The notes beneath the pieces were generated by a model, which was given only the letters and a program-made list of their open reading frames with translations, searched no databases and was not told the origin of the DNA. Shown in pieces: positions 10,690 to 21,453 of a stretch of DNA of 64,000 nt (position 1 is its first letter; each line of letters begins with the position of its first letter). The stretch comes from Pseudoneurospora amorphoporcata. Taxonomy: Eukaryota; Ascomycota; Sordariomycetes; Sordariales; Sordariaceae. The stretch lies in assembly GCA_033297205.1 (NCBI GenBank), contig MU859094.1, forward strand, positions 125,801 through 189,800. Reading direction: 5' to 3'. A program made the position numbers and the translations under genes.

Positions 10690-11202
10690 ATGGCTCAAAA
10701 AGCGCGCAAAGACCGGGCCAAGTCCAACGAGACGACGCTCAAGAACCTGCACATCGGCGCCCTCACCGTCAACGGCATCTTCCTGCTCTCTCACTTCCTC
10801 TTCCGGTCGCGCTCCCTTCTCTTCTGGTTCATCCTCTCGATCCCGAGCTTCCTCTGCCAGTACACGCTCGAGAAGACGGGCCGGCCCAGCTATGACCCCT
10901 CGACCAGGGCGCTCAAGGCCTCGGGCGAGGACCTCGCCGCCCCTGGCCTGACCGAGTACATGTTCGACGTCGTCTGGGTCACCTGGGCCGCTGCCGTTCT
11001 CGTCACCCTTTTCGGCAACTGGGCCTGGATTTTCTGGACCATCGTCCCTGCTTATGGCCTCTACAAGGGCTTTGGCCTGATGGGTGCCGCTAAGTCGATG
11101 GCTGGGTTGGGCGGTATGGGCGCCGGCGCCGGCGGTGATGCTGGTGCTGGTGCCGGTGCGGTTCCTGCTGGCAACAGGAAGCAGAGACGTGCTGCTGCTT
11201 AA
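10690..11202 (+). CDS. SND2: SRP-independent targeting protein 2 / TMEM208 homologue
   Basis: This is a small ER membrane protein of the SND2/TMEM208 (DUF788) family, which helps deliver tail-anchored and other membrane proteins to the ER independently of SRP. The single exon encodes 170 residues. It starts MAQKARKDRAKSNE, a basic cytosolic segment, followed by hydrophobic segments at about 19-36 and 40-56 and a further pair at about 92-130 (WVTWAAAVLV and WAWIFWTIVPAYGLY). The tail is Gly/Ala-rich (GMGAGAGGDAG) and ends in the basic NRKQRRAAA, typical of the family. The Met at 10690 was chosen because it begins the conserved basic head. The next gene is convergent, with about 140 bp between stops. 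Confidence 0.9.
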   Translation: MAQKARKDRAKSNETTLKNLHIGALTVNGIFLLSHFLFRSRSLLFWFILSIPSFLCQYTLEKTGRPSYDPSTRALKASGEDLAAPGLTEYMFDVVWVTWAAAVLVTLFGNWAWIFWTIVPAYGLYKGFGLMGAAKSMAGLGGMGAGAGGDAGAGAGAVPAGNRKQRRAAA

Positions 11203-11343
11203 AGTGGTGAAAGCTTTTAGTGGTGTTGTATCTGTTCTGTCTATCCGCTTTGCGCCATCTATATACCTCTATTCTACCTTCTTTAAAACACCACACACAC
11301 ATGGCCGCCATCGTGGACCGCACACCACCTCAGTCACGCCTTA

Positions 11344-12212
11344 CTACGCCTTATGCCACTCGTGCACCTGGGTCCACTCCTCAATAATCGCTGGATCAAC
11401 ATCCTTCACCAACACATGGATATGCTCCAGCGCTCTCACGCTCTGCAGCGCCACCCAATTCTTGAAATACAACACCTTGTCTTCACCCCCGGAACCCAGC
11501 CGATCAACAAAGTACCGCTTCACGAAATCACCCACAATCTTACGGCTCTCGGGCGTCATGTCGCCCTTATCATGATCTGTCGCGATGGCGGTGCGCGTCC
11601 ACACCACGATGTGGGTGATGCCCGGCTCGAAGCCGTACGGCCAGTCATTCAGCAGGACGCAGTAGTCGGAGGGATCAGCAAAGGGGATGTCGGAGACGGG
11701 CGTGAAAGGCGGCGCGCCCCAGGCCTTGGGAAGCCGGTGGGCGAGCAGGTAGTTGGTCATGCTGCCGTACGAGGCCTTGGTCTCGGCGGTCCATTTCATG
11801 TAGCGCCGGAGATCGGAAGGCTTGCGTTTGAGGACGGAGAGGTCATTGTTTTCTGTTTTTGGGTGGAATTGGCCATAGGTTTGAAAGTTAGAGACATTAG
11901 GCAGAGAAAAGCAAAACGGGGGTGTTCAGGGCTGGCTTCCAGGTATCACTGTAGACATGTAATAATTGTAATGAGACGACATTGATGATGTTGACCAAGA
12001 TGAAGCCACAAAGAGAGAAAAGAGGAATCCCTACGAATCAGAGTGCGCAATTCCTCCCAGGAGTGATAGCTGAACTCCTCATCCGTCTGTGAGAGCACCC
12101 ACTTGTCGACAGCCGTAAGAGGAAAAGGGCTCTCGTCTACCGGGTTCGGGTCCGCGTTCGGATGATTTGCCGGCGGCTGCTTGGATAGGGGTGGTAGCGC
12201 TATGTCACCCAT
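11344..12212 (-). CDS. DUF3605 / N-acetylglucosamine-induced protein 1-like
   Basis: This belongs to the fungal DUF3605 family, which includes the yeast protein induced by N-acetylglucosamine (Gig1). The biochemical role is not known. Exons 12212..12035 and 11852..11344 flank a 182-nt intron and give 228 residues. Splicing produces LRTLIQNNDLSVLKRKPSDL, matching the family pattern (NNDL...R.PSDLRRY..W). Other conserved stretches are YLLAHRLPKAWG, LLNDWPYGFEPGITHIVVWT and FKNWVALQSVRALEHIHVLV. I used the Met reading MGDIALPP; an upstream in-frame Met at 12308 would add 32 residues. It converges on SND2. Confidence 0.85.
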
Positions 12213-13285
12213 TTTCTGAGCGTTCTTTCTTTCCCGGGTTTCGCAACCGGGAACGCGAAGATCGGAAGGCGAGGTGGGGTATTTCGGTCGGCTTGTGCTT
12301 TTTGGCAAGGAGATCTTTTGGTGAGTTTATTAACCGTTCACAGGGAAAGTTTGCGCGTCACGAAAGCGATCAAAAATAGTCACTGATCGGATGCTCGGTG
12401 GGCGGGGAGCGGGGTCGGAGTTCCTGGGCAGTGGTTCTTACTTGTGACACCGGAAAGAGGTTGTACGGCTTGTCTCTTGTTTTACCAACGTGGTATATGA
12501 GTGCGACGAGGCAAAATAATATTCATCAAAACAACATGTTACAGTCGCATAGCCTCTCAGACATATCTTGGGAATGGAGGCAACACGATGACGACTAAGA
12601 GAGATAATGGCGGCCATTCTGGGCTTCAAGGCGCTATGGGACTGCCGTGCTTTGATTCGGAGGGTTTCCTCGGCCTCGGGACGGGAAGCTGAATTGTCAA
12701 CAAAACATCCCCGGCCTTATGACCGTCACCGCCTTCCTTCACGCCGGGATGGTGTTGGTCACATGGGCGCAGATTGTCAAGGTTTGTAGTGTTTTGGTGG
12801 CGTGGTTACAGCGGGCGCACAGGGCAGGCACACGCTGTTGTATACAAGGAGCACACTGCTTCAGGTCACTCCCGGTCCAACGGCGGCACGGCAGAAACCG
12901 TCTGCCCTGGCCCGGAGCAGGATCGATCTACCCCTCAACACTCAACAACGGGACCTGGTCCGGGTGTCAAAGCACAACCCCAAACACGCCCCCTGTTTGA
13001 TCCAGCCGAGTGGATTGGATCGTTGGACCCACGTCTCAGTTCTGTGTCGCGTTTATGCTGCTGGAGTCCCGTCAAGAGTGGCCTTTTTGAAGGAGTGGTC
13101 GGATAAGAGAAGAATAGTGGAATCCTTTCTTTTTTTTTTCTTCTAACACTCAAGAGTAGCTCGCTTCGCCGTCCTCCTCCTCCTCCTTCTTTTTTTTTCT
13201 TTTTTTCTTTCCCTTCCTACTTCTTGTTCTTCTTCATCCTTTTTTTCCTCAGGTAAACCGACAAGAAGGGACAAAATCCTCCAAC
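12213..13285. promoter_or_regulatory. divergent promoter region of DUF3605 gene and CBR1
   Basis: This is about 1.07 kb between two genes read in opposite directions. The last about 150 bases before CBR1 (13127-13250) are a strong pyrimidine tract with several runs of T, a common feature of fungal leaders. Small open frames on both strands carry no motif. Confidence 0.5.
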
Positions 13286-14392
13286 ATGGCCGAGGGATCA
13301 CTGCTTGAGCGCAAGTACTTTGACGGGATCTACATCCCCGCCGGCCTTTTGGTCATCGGCACCGTCATTGTCAAGTCGGAATGGGCTCTCTACGCCGTCG
13401 TTGCGGCCCTCGTCTTGGGTGCCATCAAGTACCTTAGGATGCGTACGTTGTTACCCTTACTCTACAGAAACATCCAAATTCAACTCGCGCTAACATGCTC
13501 TCTCTCGCTCTCTGCTGCAGTCCCCAAGAAGGTCCTCAAGCCCGATGTCTTCCAGGAGTTCGAGCTCAAGGAGAAGACCGTCATCTCCCACAACGTCGCC
13601 ATGTACGTATTTTCTTCTAACCCCCTGAAACCCCTCTTCCGGCCTAAAACAACGACAACAACAACACCTCAAAACTAACTCGTTGTTTCCCTCACCAGCT
13701 ACCGCTTCAAGCTCCCCAGCCCCTCCGACATCCTCGGCCTGCCCATCGGCCAACACATCTCCATCGGCGCCGCCATCGAGCAACCCGACGGTTCCACCAA
13801 GGAGATTGTGCGTTCCTACACGCCCATCTCGGGCGACCACCAACCGGGCTACTTCGACCTGCTCATCAAGTCCTACCCTACGGGCAACATCTCCAAGTAC
13901 ATGGCCTCGCTGCAAGTCGGCCAGACGATCCGCGTCAAGGGCCCCAAGGGCGCCTTCGTCTACACCCCCAACATGGTCCGCCACTTCGGCATGGTCGCCG
14001 GCGGCACCGGCATCACCCCTATGCTGCAGGTCATCCGCGCCATCGTGCGCGGCCGCGCGGCCGGTGATCGCACCCAGGTGGATCTGATTTTCGCCAACGT
14101 CACGCAGCAGGACATCTTGCTCAAGGAGGACCTCGACGCCCTGGTGGCCCAGGACAAGGGCATTCGCGTGCATTACGTCCTGAATAGCCCGCCTGCGGGA
14201 TGGACTGGCGGTGTGGGCTTCGTTACCCAGGAGATGGTGGAGAAGCTCTTGCCTAAGCCCGCGGACGATGTCAAGATCCTGCTGTGCGGCCCGCCGCCCA
14301 TGATCAGCGGGCTGAAGAAGGCGACGGAGGCGTTGGGCTTCAAGAAGGCTAGGCCGGTTAGCAAGTTGGAGGACCAGGTGTTTGCTTTCTAA
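13286..14392 (+). CDS. CBR1: NADH-cytochrome b5 reductase
   Basis: This flavoprotein passes electrons from NADH to cytochrome b5, supporting fatty-acid desaturation and sterol synthesis (and, in fungi, diphthamide synthesis) at the ER/mitochondrial outer membrane. Exons 13286..13442, 13521..13602 and 13699..14392 (introns 78 and 96 nt) give 310 residues, the usual length. A membrane anchor spans about residues 14-50 (IPAGLLVIGTVIV ... LYAVVAALVLGAIKYL). The FAD site includes IVRSYTPISG. The NADH-binding half shows VAGGTGITPMLQVIRA and the terminal LLCGPPPMISG; the protein ends VFAF. The second junction yields HNVAIYRF, as expected. The gene stands alone with its own promoter. Confidence 0.96.
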
Positions 14393-15122
14393 GCCATGCC
14401 TTTGTTTCCATCTGAACTACGCTTAGAGAACGGAGAATGTGTATGGGGCTGGTATAATTAGAAGAAAAAAGGGCTTCGCGAAACTGTTCTGTTTTATGTA
14501 CTGGACATTTCGTGGGATGCCACCTATATATGCCTATCTATATAACTATTATATGCTCGATTTTGGGTGCCATGCTTAGGCGTGCCTGGCATAGGACCGG
14601 CGAAGGGTGCAGGTGATGATGTCAGCTTGTTCCCGAAATGCCTATGTGGGTGGCGGTAATGACGGGATGTGTTTGGCCCATGGCATTGATTTAGAGGAGG
14701 TGACTCGCTGTATCTCCTCCTCGGCCTAAAATTAGCGCCCCAAAACTTCATCGCTATATTAACCGAAAGGCAATCCAATGAAGTGTTTTTGTGAAGGACT
14801 AAATAAACATAAAATGACTATCCATCACCGAGCCTCCATTAGACTCTTAGCCTTAGCTGTTACCAGGGGTTGTATAGAATCAGTGGTCTATGAACGTCGA
14901 AGGTACCTTCTCTCCCAATCCCGTGTCTAACCGAGGGAGTAGCGTTTTGTTTACTTTACAGCCCTTCCCCCCTGAATGAGTCCACGCCCCCTTTGAGCCT
15001 CAACGCCAAGAAAACGCCACAAAAACCACCTTCACCCACCCCATGTCCTATACCGTGATACCGAAGTGTACTTGTTACCTTGGTCCTAAACCGTCCTCCC
15101 CAAACCCTCTGTACTCGGAGAT
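14393..15122. other. intergenic between convergent CBR1 and Zn2Cys6 gene
   Basis: This should contain the 3' UTRs of both neighbours. It is moderately AT-rich near 14520-14560. No supported coding frame. Confidence 0.5.
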
Positions 15123-18100
15123 TTAAAGGAAATCATCCCAACTCCCCGTTCCCGTGGCAGGTGGCTCCTCCCCTGTCATGGTGCCAGTTCCTGAAATACC
15201 AGCACCAGTGAGTAGCATCCACGCGTCACCATTGCCATCGTCTCCTCCAGCTCCAGATCCCCCAGTAGTTGCGATCTCATTGCCATTATCAATACCATCC
15301 AGACTGCCAAGTAGATGACATTTGCCAGCACAGGTGATGACATTGTTGTCGTTGTCATTGTCGTTGCCGTCATTGCCGCTGCCGCTACCTAAAAACATGG
15401 GATCAGCCACTATGGTTGTCAAGTCCAAGTCGTCTTGACCTATCCCTCCCATGTTTCCCATCCCTTCCATCCCGGTGAAATTGGAGAAGAGATCCATGTT
15501 GGCGATGTCTTCTAGCGGAAGTTGATGGTTGGGGTCGAAGTCGGAGATGGATGAAGGGCCCGACCCAGTACCGGTGGTGCCCTTAGCGAACACGGCGGTG
15601 GATGAATTGTTCATGGTTCGGTGAGGTAACTGGACTACCGGCCGGGATGTCTCGTTGCTGGGAGTCATCAAATGAGAAGGTCCCACGGCAGTCGCAGGTC
15701 CTGGGCCCCAGCCGTCGTTGAATCCATCACTATCTGCGGTGGTGAAAATGGGTGGCGCTGTCGCTGCTGGCTGATGGTATTGGTGTTGAGAGGGGAGTGC
15801 AGAGATGCCGAACTTGAAGAGGTCGGAAAGGTCAATGCGTTCAATGAAGGACGGCTCTTCGTGGACCCGTCTCCGTTTGGTTTCCGGTGTCATTCCTCTT
15901 CTGCTTCCACTGTCGTTGATCTCAGTCGTGTCGCCAGTTTGACCCTGGCGTGATGGGCACTGAGTACCACCGCTACACGCACCAGGTTCACTCTCCGGTG
16001 GTGGCCCGACTCCCGACACTCCTCCGTTTTCGTCCAAACTCCCGCCACAGGCTTGCGCCGCTGTCACTCCTCCCGGACACCCACCACCACCACTGGCTCC
16101 TTCTGGTATGATCCTACCTCCACCCCCCATAGGCATCATTCTCGGCACCACTGGCCTGCCGCCGTTCTTCGTATGCCTTGACACAGCCGTCCTCACCAAC
16201 ACGGGAATCCCGTGGTTGCAGCACCCATACCGCTTGATGTTAGGCAGATTGAAGTAAGCACCGACGTCGCTTTGCTCAATGTCGAGTAGGAGTTGGTTGA
16301 GGTAGGCACGAGTGACAATGTGTTGCCGGCCGATGGACTCCATGCATTCGCTGAGAAATTCGAGCTCGGAGGTTACCCAGGGCGGGAGTGAGACGGGTGA
16401 TGGCGATGAAAAGGCTTCTTTGGCGAGGTCGATGTAGACTGTCGAAGCGCAGTAGAGGGAGAGAGCTACTAAGGGGGTTTTCTGTTAGGAAGTTGTTAGT
16501 ATATAAATTAACAGCGGTGACAGAGGTGTAAGAGAACACGCCACTTACGTAAGGGCTCGTGGTCTCCTTGACCAACCTCATAATCTTCACGACTTCCCTC
16601 GCAGAATTCAGTCTCCTCACTTTACTCCTTTCACCCAGCCGCTTGTCGAGTCCATACTTCTTCACCGCATCGCAAGCAGCGCTATGAAGACAGACTACGG
16701 ACGCGTGAAGATTCAGATTCACCTGCAACGCCACTGTATCTGTGATATGCGTAGGCAGCCGAAACTTCTCGGGTAGGAACATAAAAGCATTACCCAAGTT
16801 ATTATCAATCTCGCGATGGCGATTCCAGTAGGGACCGTTTTGAAGGTCGTCGGGGCGGCCCGACACTTTTGGTCGGTGCACATGGCTGAGCAGTTCGTTG
16901 AAGAGATAGCTCATAACGACGGTGCTAGCGAAGGAGGAGTAAGAGGAGCCGCCAAAGGCTTCTTGGAGCGTGGGCGAGGTTTCATGGAGGCCTGTGTTAA
17001 AGGCGTCTTCGGAAGCAGGAAGATGGGTTGTGGTCTGCTACGGCATTAGTCTTGAACACTCAACCGACATTCTCAATTGGCTGTTCTTACATCTTTCACA
17101 TCCATCATGATGGACCACCCGGTGTTCATGGTGACATGAACGTTAACACAGTAAGCACCCCAGAATGTCCTTCGACGTTCTTCTAACTCAACCCAGCTCT
17201 TAGGGGGAGGTAGGACGGGCCGATCGGAATTTTCTGCGTCTTCTAAGGATTCATCGAGTCGTTGAAGGCCCAGCATGTGCACAAGCCTGGCACACCTTGA
17301 GGCAGTCATTGCAGCTCTGGTGAATAGCAAAGAGCGGGCCTCGTTGATGGCGGTTATTATCAACGCTTGGGCGTGATGAAGCGTGATAAAATGCTCACTG
17401 AGCCCCTGATTATCTACAATCAGCTTTTGGAAACATTCGGATCCAATCCAAGATGACTAACCTTCAGTTCATCGGCTTCCAAGTATTGACGGGCACGGCG
17501 ATAGAAGACATCGTAGTAACGGTCGTACATGGGGTGCCCCTTTGCCGCATTTGCCCATATGGCGTACTGTAAACACATAGGCGGACGCATATGCGTGGGA
17601 GAGTGGAATGCACGCATGTAATTTCCCTGATGGACGATGGGTACGATCTTGGGCTGAAACTGGAAAAACAGCCGGTGTCTATGCGTCCCATTGTGTTAGC
17701 ATATCCTGCCATGTATGACAGTTGGAGAAGGAACTCACAGCTCCTCGATCATATCAAAAGGTGGTAGCCACTCAAATCTCCCCAGCTCAATGAGATCGTC
17801 ACTGAAGCCTCTGATGCCAGTCGTTCCTACCCGAGGCGCATCAAAAGGTTGAGGTGAGTGTGGTCGCTTTAACGAAGTTGCTCTCTCAGGTGCCGGGACA
17901 GCTTCCATGTGGCTAGCTTCTTCAGATGCTGATCCATGAGACACAAAGCCAAAGCAGTAGTTGGCATGTTCAGGACCTGATACTGTCCCTTCTAGTGGTT
18001 CATCCAAGCTGGTCGTAGCACTCATCCTGTCGAGGCCAGGAGTAGCATTCACATCATCACTTGCACCCTGGTTATCAGGGCCCAGGGACTGCTTGGTGAC

Positions 18101-18565
18101 ATGTCGAATCAGGCCTTCCACTTGAGCTATTGTTCTCGATGTTAGCTGGCTTATCCCCTGGGTGCGAACGAATAGAAATGACTTGCCCAGTCTCTCTTCG
18201 AATTCCTTCACATTTCGCCGCTTGGAGTTCGGTTTTCTCCTTGATTCAGGATATTCACACTCTCCCCCGGCCACCCCACACCGTGTGCATACCGGCTTTT
18301 TGCGGTCACCTACATCATAGAGTCATAGCAAGTTAGACGTAAAGCAGTCAATATGAGTGGGTGTCGTGAGCGAGATGCGTCCAAGTTGTTGAACGGCCTA
18401 CTCACATTTCAGCTTTCGACTCCGACATTTCAGACATGCCAATGGTTCGAGATCCGAGTCCGATTGTCCAGCAACTGGAGAGGTTTGTGCCGATTGTTGG
18501 ACTCCTGACCCAACTTCTGATGCCCTTTCGGCTGTCGTTGTGGTATCCGTGTTGTAGTTGGCCAT
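15123..18565 (-). CDS. Zn2Cys6 fungal transcription factor
   Basis: This is a GAL4-type zinc cluster regulator with a fungal_trans domain. Seven minus-strand exons (18565..18406, 18309..18187, 18126..17739, 17678..17462, 17405..17091, 17037..16549, 16481..15123) give 1016 residues. The cluster C-X2-C-X6-C-X6-C-X2-C-X6-C starts CLKCRSRKLKC, is split by intron 1 and continues CDRKKPVCTRC. A coiled dimerisation linker follows (EERLAQVEGLIRHV). The regulatory domain shows PKIVPIVHQGNYMRAFHS, QYAIWANAAKGHPMYD, LEADELKGLSEHF and EERRRTFWGAYCVNV. The last about 350 residues are Gly/Asn/Asp/Pro-rich and disordered, plausibly an activation region. Intron 2 (18127..18186) begins GC rather than GT and is exactly 60 nt without a stop, so retention would add 20 residues. 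Target genes cannot be told from sequence. Confidence 0.9.
18127..18186 (-). other. GC-AG intron, 60 nt, frame-preserving
   Basis: On the minus strand the donor reads CTGG|GCAAGT and the acceptor ACAATAG, with a CTAAC branch site upstream. Removal creates RLAQVEGLIRHV, a good coiled-coil linker after the zinc cluster. The intron is 20 codons with no in-frame stop, so both forms are translatable. Confidence 0.7.
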
Positions 18566-19386
18566 CTTATGTCCGATAACCCCGTTATCCGCTTGCCGCC
18601 CAAATCGGTTAAGCGTGCTTAATTGCAAAGGCAAGACTTTCGTCGATATCGTCAACTCGCGGGTTTGTTGCAAACAAGACGCCGAGAACAAACGCCGGGC
18701 AACCGGGGATGATGAATGATTCCGAAGGCCGATTTAGACTGCTGCGTACGATATAACTTGAACCGGAATGAAGGAGGGTTTGGTAAGCACAACAGCCTTT
18801 GCGTGGCTTCATCGCTGCTGCTGACTTGGAGCCTGTGGAGGAATGACAGGGATTTCGGAAATTTCACGGGCAGCACTTGCGCCGATGACCGAAGCGACCA
18901 GCTCGGACTGAGTTTTCTTAATGCACTAACTATTGCACAACCCAGAACGGATAGGTTTCTGATGAGCATATAACAAAAAAGAACAATCCCAACAGCAACT
19001 GTAACACGACACGAAGAGTTTGAAGTAACTTAACATTTTTGCATTTTATGTTGAACGCACTTACCCTGATCCTGGTATAAGCCAGGTTAGGTATCAGACC
19101 GTCCACTAAACTCGAACTCGCGGATTGCATACGATAAGAAGATTGAGAGCAGATGGAAGCAGTCGCTTACTTGTAACTTCTCTTGTCAGCTGCTCATCTG
19201 AGAGGTATACGATAGGCCTCATCAGGGATAGCAGATCTGCTAAGAAGAGAAAGAAACGGTGAAGAGGAACATAGATAAAGGGATATGAGATAGAAAGGAA
19301 ATGAGAGAATGAGAGGGCACAAACGTGCAGCAGGCCGATACTCAACTGGGTTGAGGGTATGCTACCCATCGCCAGTTATGCTTGCC
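18566..19386. promoter_or_regulatory. leader of Zn2Cys6 gene and downstream region of GNAT gene
   Basis: Both neighbours are on the minus strand. This segment holds the promoter and 5' leader of the transcription factor on its left side and the promoter-distal space before the GNAT gene stop at 19387. No supported coding frame. Confidence 0.4.
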
Positions 19387-21453
19387 TCAGTAGAGTAGAT
19401 CGATCCATGAAGGACTGCAGCAGGTATGTTCAAACACGACAGAATCCAACCAATGGTTAACTCCTCCGGCTTTTGGGGAGCGATAGGCCGCTTCGAAACG
19501 GACTTTTTCCTTGAACCCAAAGTTGGTTTCGAGGAGGTTCTTCACCCACGCTATATCGCCGTCCTGGTTTTCTTGTGCCTCCCAGACTCCGCTGTTGACG
19601 CTAAATTCGGTCTTGACAAGATACTGCAGGTAAATCTTGAAGGTATAGCGCTCATGTTGGCAGGGAGCCGCGTAGGCAGGGTTGCGTGAAGGATCCCAGA
19701 AGTCGCACATGTCCTTTGACTTCGCGGTGAGTGAGACTGAGGCGAGGAGCCTATCAAGGAGTGCAGATCCAATCTTCTTGCGTCTCCAAGAAGTATGGAC
19801 ATACACGTGGGCCTCAACAGTGGCCCTGCTAGTGCCTGTGGTACTGCCAGCCAAACCGGGCTTCCAAACCGAGAGGTATGCGAATCCAAGAACCACGCCT
19901 TCTTTGAAATCGGGAGGAAGGGCCTTCTGCTGTGGCTGACTCGATTCGAATCTAATTCCCTCTTTCAAAGCGTCCACTCTAGCCGAGCCGCTAACGGCAA
20001 CGATGAAGGGATATTCATGCCCATGGGTGTCGGTAAGGATTTTCTCAAAGTCCGATGCTTCCAAAGGTGCAGAATCAAGCTTCTGGATGGCTTCACTGTT
20101 GTAGATGGATGCCACTGCCTCCATGTCCGAAGCTTCAGCAGGGCGCAAATGACATGGTACTTGGGGTACATTCAAGTCTGCGATGTTGACGTTCACTTGA
20201 ACTCCCGGTGGCTGGCGGCCCCATGGTGGAACCTCTCCTCGATTAAAACGGTCACCTCTTGGGCGCGCGAGTTTTCGTTTGCGCAGTATCTCCGATGACC
20301 AGTTCTTCTGGCGCCATTTGAGCTCCGGGTCCTGTGGCTCACTAACTCGAGTCTCAGGGTGACTAAGAGGTGCGAGAAAGCATCCCGTCTCTGGGTTGAT
20401 GTCACAGTCAAAGTGATTACGCCTGGATTTGAAAGATGCCCTCGCGTCGACATCTATGTTCAGGATCCATGCTTCCACAAGGCCTTTGTTGTACTCTTCA
20501 GTTTGAAGGCCTATATCGTAGTTCCGGTATTCGTAAAAGTGACCGAACCGTATTCTGGGGTCGCCCATTTCATCGTTGAAGCGGTACATGGGGACTTCGA
20601 CGCCAATCTCGTTGCGAATGTCATGGGCCATCTTTGAAGTGACTTGCTCGATTTCTTCAGGACCATCGCTGAAATTAAAGTCAGAGACGGAGAGGGGGCT
20701 CCGTTGCGAGCCTGGGTAGTCATACCGGCGGACAGGAAGTTCATGCTCCATGTAATCAGCAGGCGCCGGCGGGGGTCGATGGTCTTGTGGTAACCTCGTC
20801 CACCAAGGTGGCTGAGCCCCATGCCCTCTTTTCTCTGTTGCCCGGGGTTTCTTCTCGGCTGCCCTGGGCTTCTTCTCTGCTTGCCATAGTTTCTTCTCTG
20901 TCTGCCATGGTTTCCTTTCTGCTGCCCAGGGGTTTGCTGACGGTTTACCCTGATGAATGACGGCTTGATCGCCCTTCAGATTGTGTGGGCAGGTATTCGA
21001 GTTCTGGTTTCCGGCGCCAACCGGCTGATCGGCTTCCGTAGCTTGTAGGCCCCATCCTGTCTGGGAAACACTTTCCCATGGTGATTCTTTGGAGCTGTCC
21101 GCCTGAGAAGTCTTTCCCCATGCAGATCCCTTGGGTCCGTCTGGGCTTGAAGTAACATCGGCCTGCCCCTTTGGCTGCTGCTGTACGCTTTGTACTGGAG
21201 TGGCGGAAGCTTTTGTTTCGCTGAGGTCCACAACTTTGCCGGTAGGATCTTTAATGACAATGCGTCCACCTTGGTGACGGTGCCAAAGGTGAGGAGGAAT
21301 TCCCGGGACTGGCTTAATCTCTGGCCTACTGAAATTTTGGATGATAGCTAAGGGGATTTCGCCACTGCTTCGGGCACCTGAGTCAACCCGCTTTCCGGAA
21401 TCGACTCCTTGCTTGGCGGGAGCCTTGGGTTTGTCTTGTTTTCCGGCAGTCAT
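19387..21453 (-). CDS. GNAT-domain protein with disordered Trp/Lys-rich N-half
   Basis: This is a fungal protein with a C-terminal GNAT (N-acetyltransferase) fold; the acetylated substrate is unknown. With the Met reading MTAGKQDKPK it has 688 residues. The N-half is low-complexity and includes tandem 8-residue repeats of the type AEKKPWQT (residues about 172-208). A middle block (PMYRFNDEMGDPRIRFGHFYEYRNYDIG ... KWRQKNWSSEILRKRKLA) looks conserved. The acetyltransferase begins near residue 447 (CHLRPAEASDMEAVASIYN) and includes GVVLGFAYLSVWKPG, AHVYVHTSWRRKKIGSALLDRLL (the acetyl-CoA signature R-x-x-G/x-G/A, here RKKIGSA) and FGFKEKVRFEAAYR. The frame is open upstream to 21612, but a 53-nt GT..AG intron can be drawn between 21527 and 21471, suggesting a spliced 5' UTR. 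The gene lies divergent from ARL2. Confidence 0.82.
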   Translation of the reverse strand: MTAGKQDKPKAPAKQGVDSGKRVDSGARSSGEIPLAIIQNFSRPEIKPVPGIPPHLWHRHQGGRIVIKDPTGKVVDLSETKASATPVQSVQQQPKGQADVTSSPDGPKGSAWGKTSQADSSKESPWESVSQTGWGLQATEADQPVGAGNQNSNTCPHNLKGDQAVIHQGKPSANPWAAERKPWQTEKKLWQAEKKPRAAEKKPRATEKRGHGAQPPWWTRLPQDHRPPPAPADYMEHELPVRRYDYPGSQRSPLSVSDFNFSDGPEEIEQVTSKMAHDIRNEIGVEVPMYRFNDEMGDPRIRFGHFYEYRNYDIGLQTEEYNKGLVEAWILNIDVDARASFKSRRNHFDCDINPETGCFLAPLSHPETRVSEPQDPELKWRQKNWSSEILRKRKLARPRGDRFNRGEVPPWGRQPPGVQVNVNIADLNVPQVPCHLRPAEASDMEAVASIYNSEAIQKLDSAPLEASDFEKILTDTHGHEYPFIVAVSGSARVDALKEGIRFESSQPQQKALPPDFKEGVVLGFAYLSVWKPGLAGSTTGTSRATVEAHVYVHTSWRRKKIGSALLDRLLASVSLTAKSKDMCDFWDPSRNPAYAAPCQHERYTFKIYLQYLVKTEFSVNSGVWEAQENQDGDIAWVKNLLETNFGFKEKVRFEAAYRSPKAGGVNHWLDSVVFEHTCCSPSWIDLLY
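20821..20934 (-). repeat. 24-base coding tandem repeats in GNAT gene
   Basis: Four to five imperfect 24-base units encode AERKPWQT, EKKLWQA, EKKPRAA and EKKPRAT-type octads. Both DNA and protein periodicity are evident, indicating slippage or unequal crossover within the disordered half. Confidence 0.8.

Noticed and set aside
13490..14173. 227-codon minus-strand frame across CBR1
   Set aside because: Antisense shadow of CBR1 exons caused by strong third-position GC bias.
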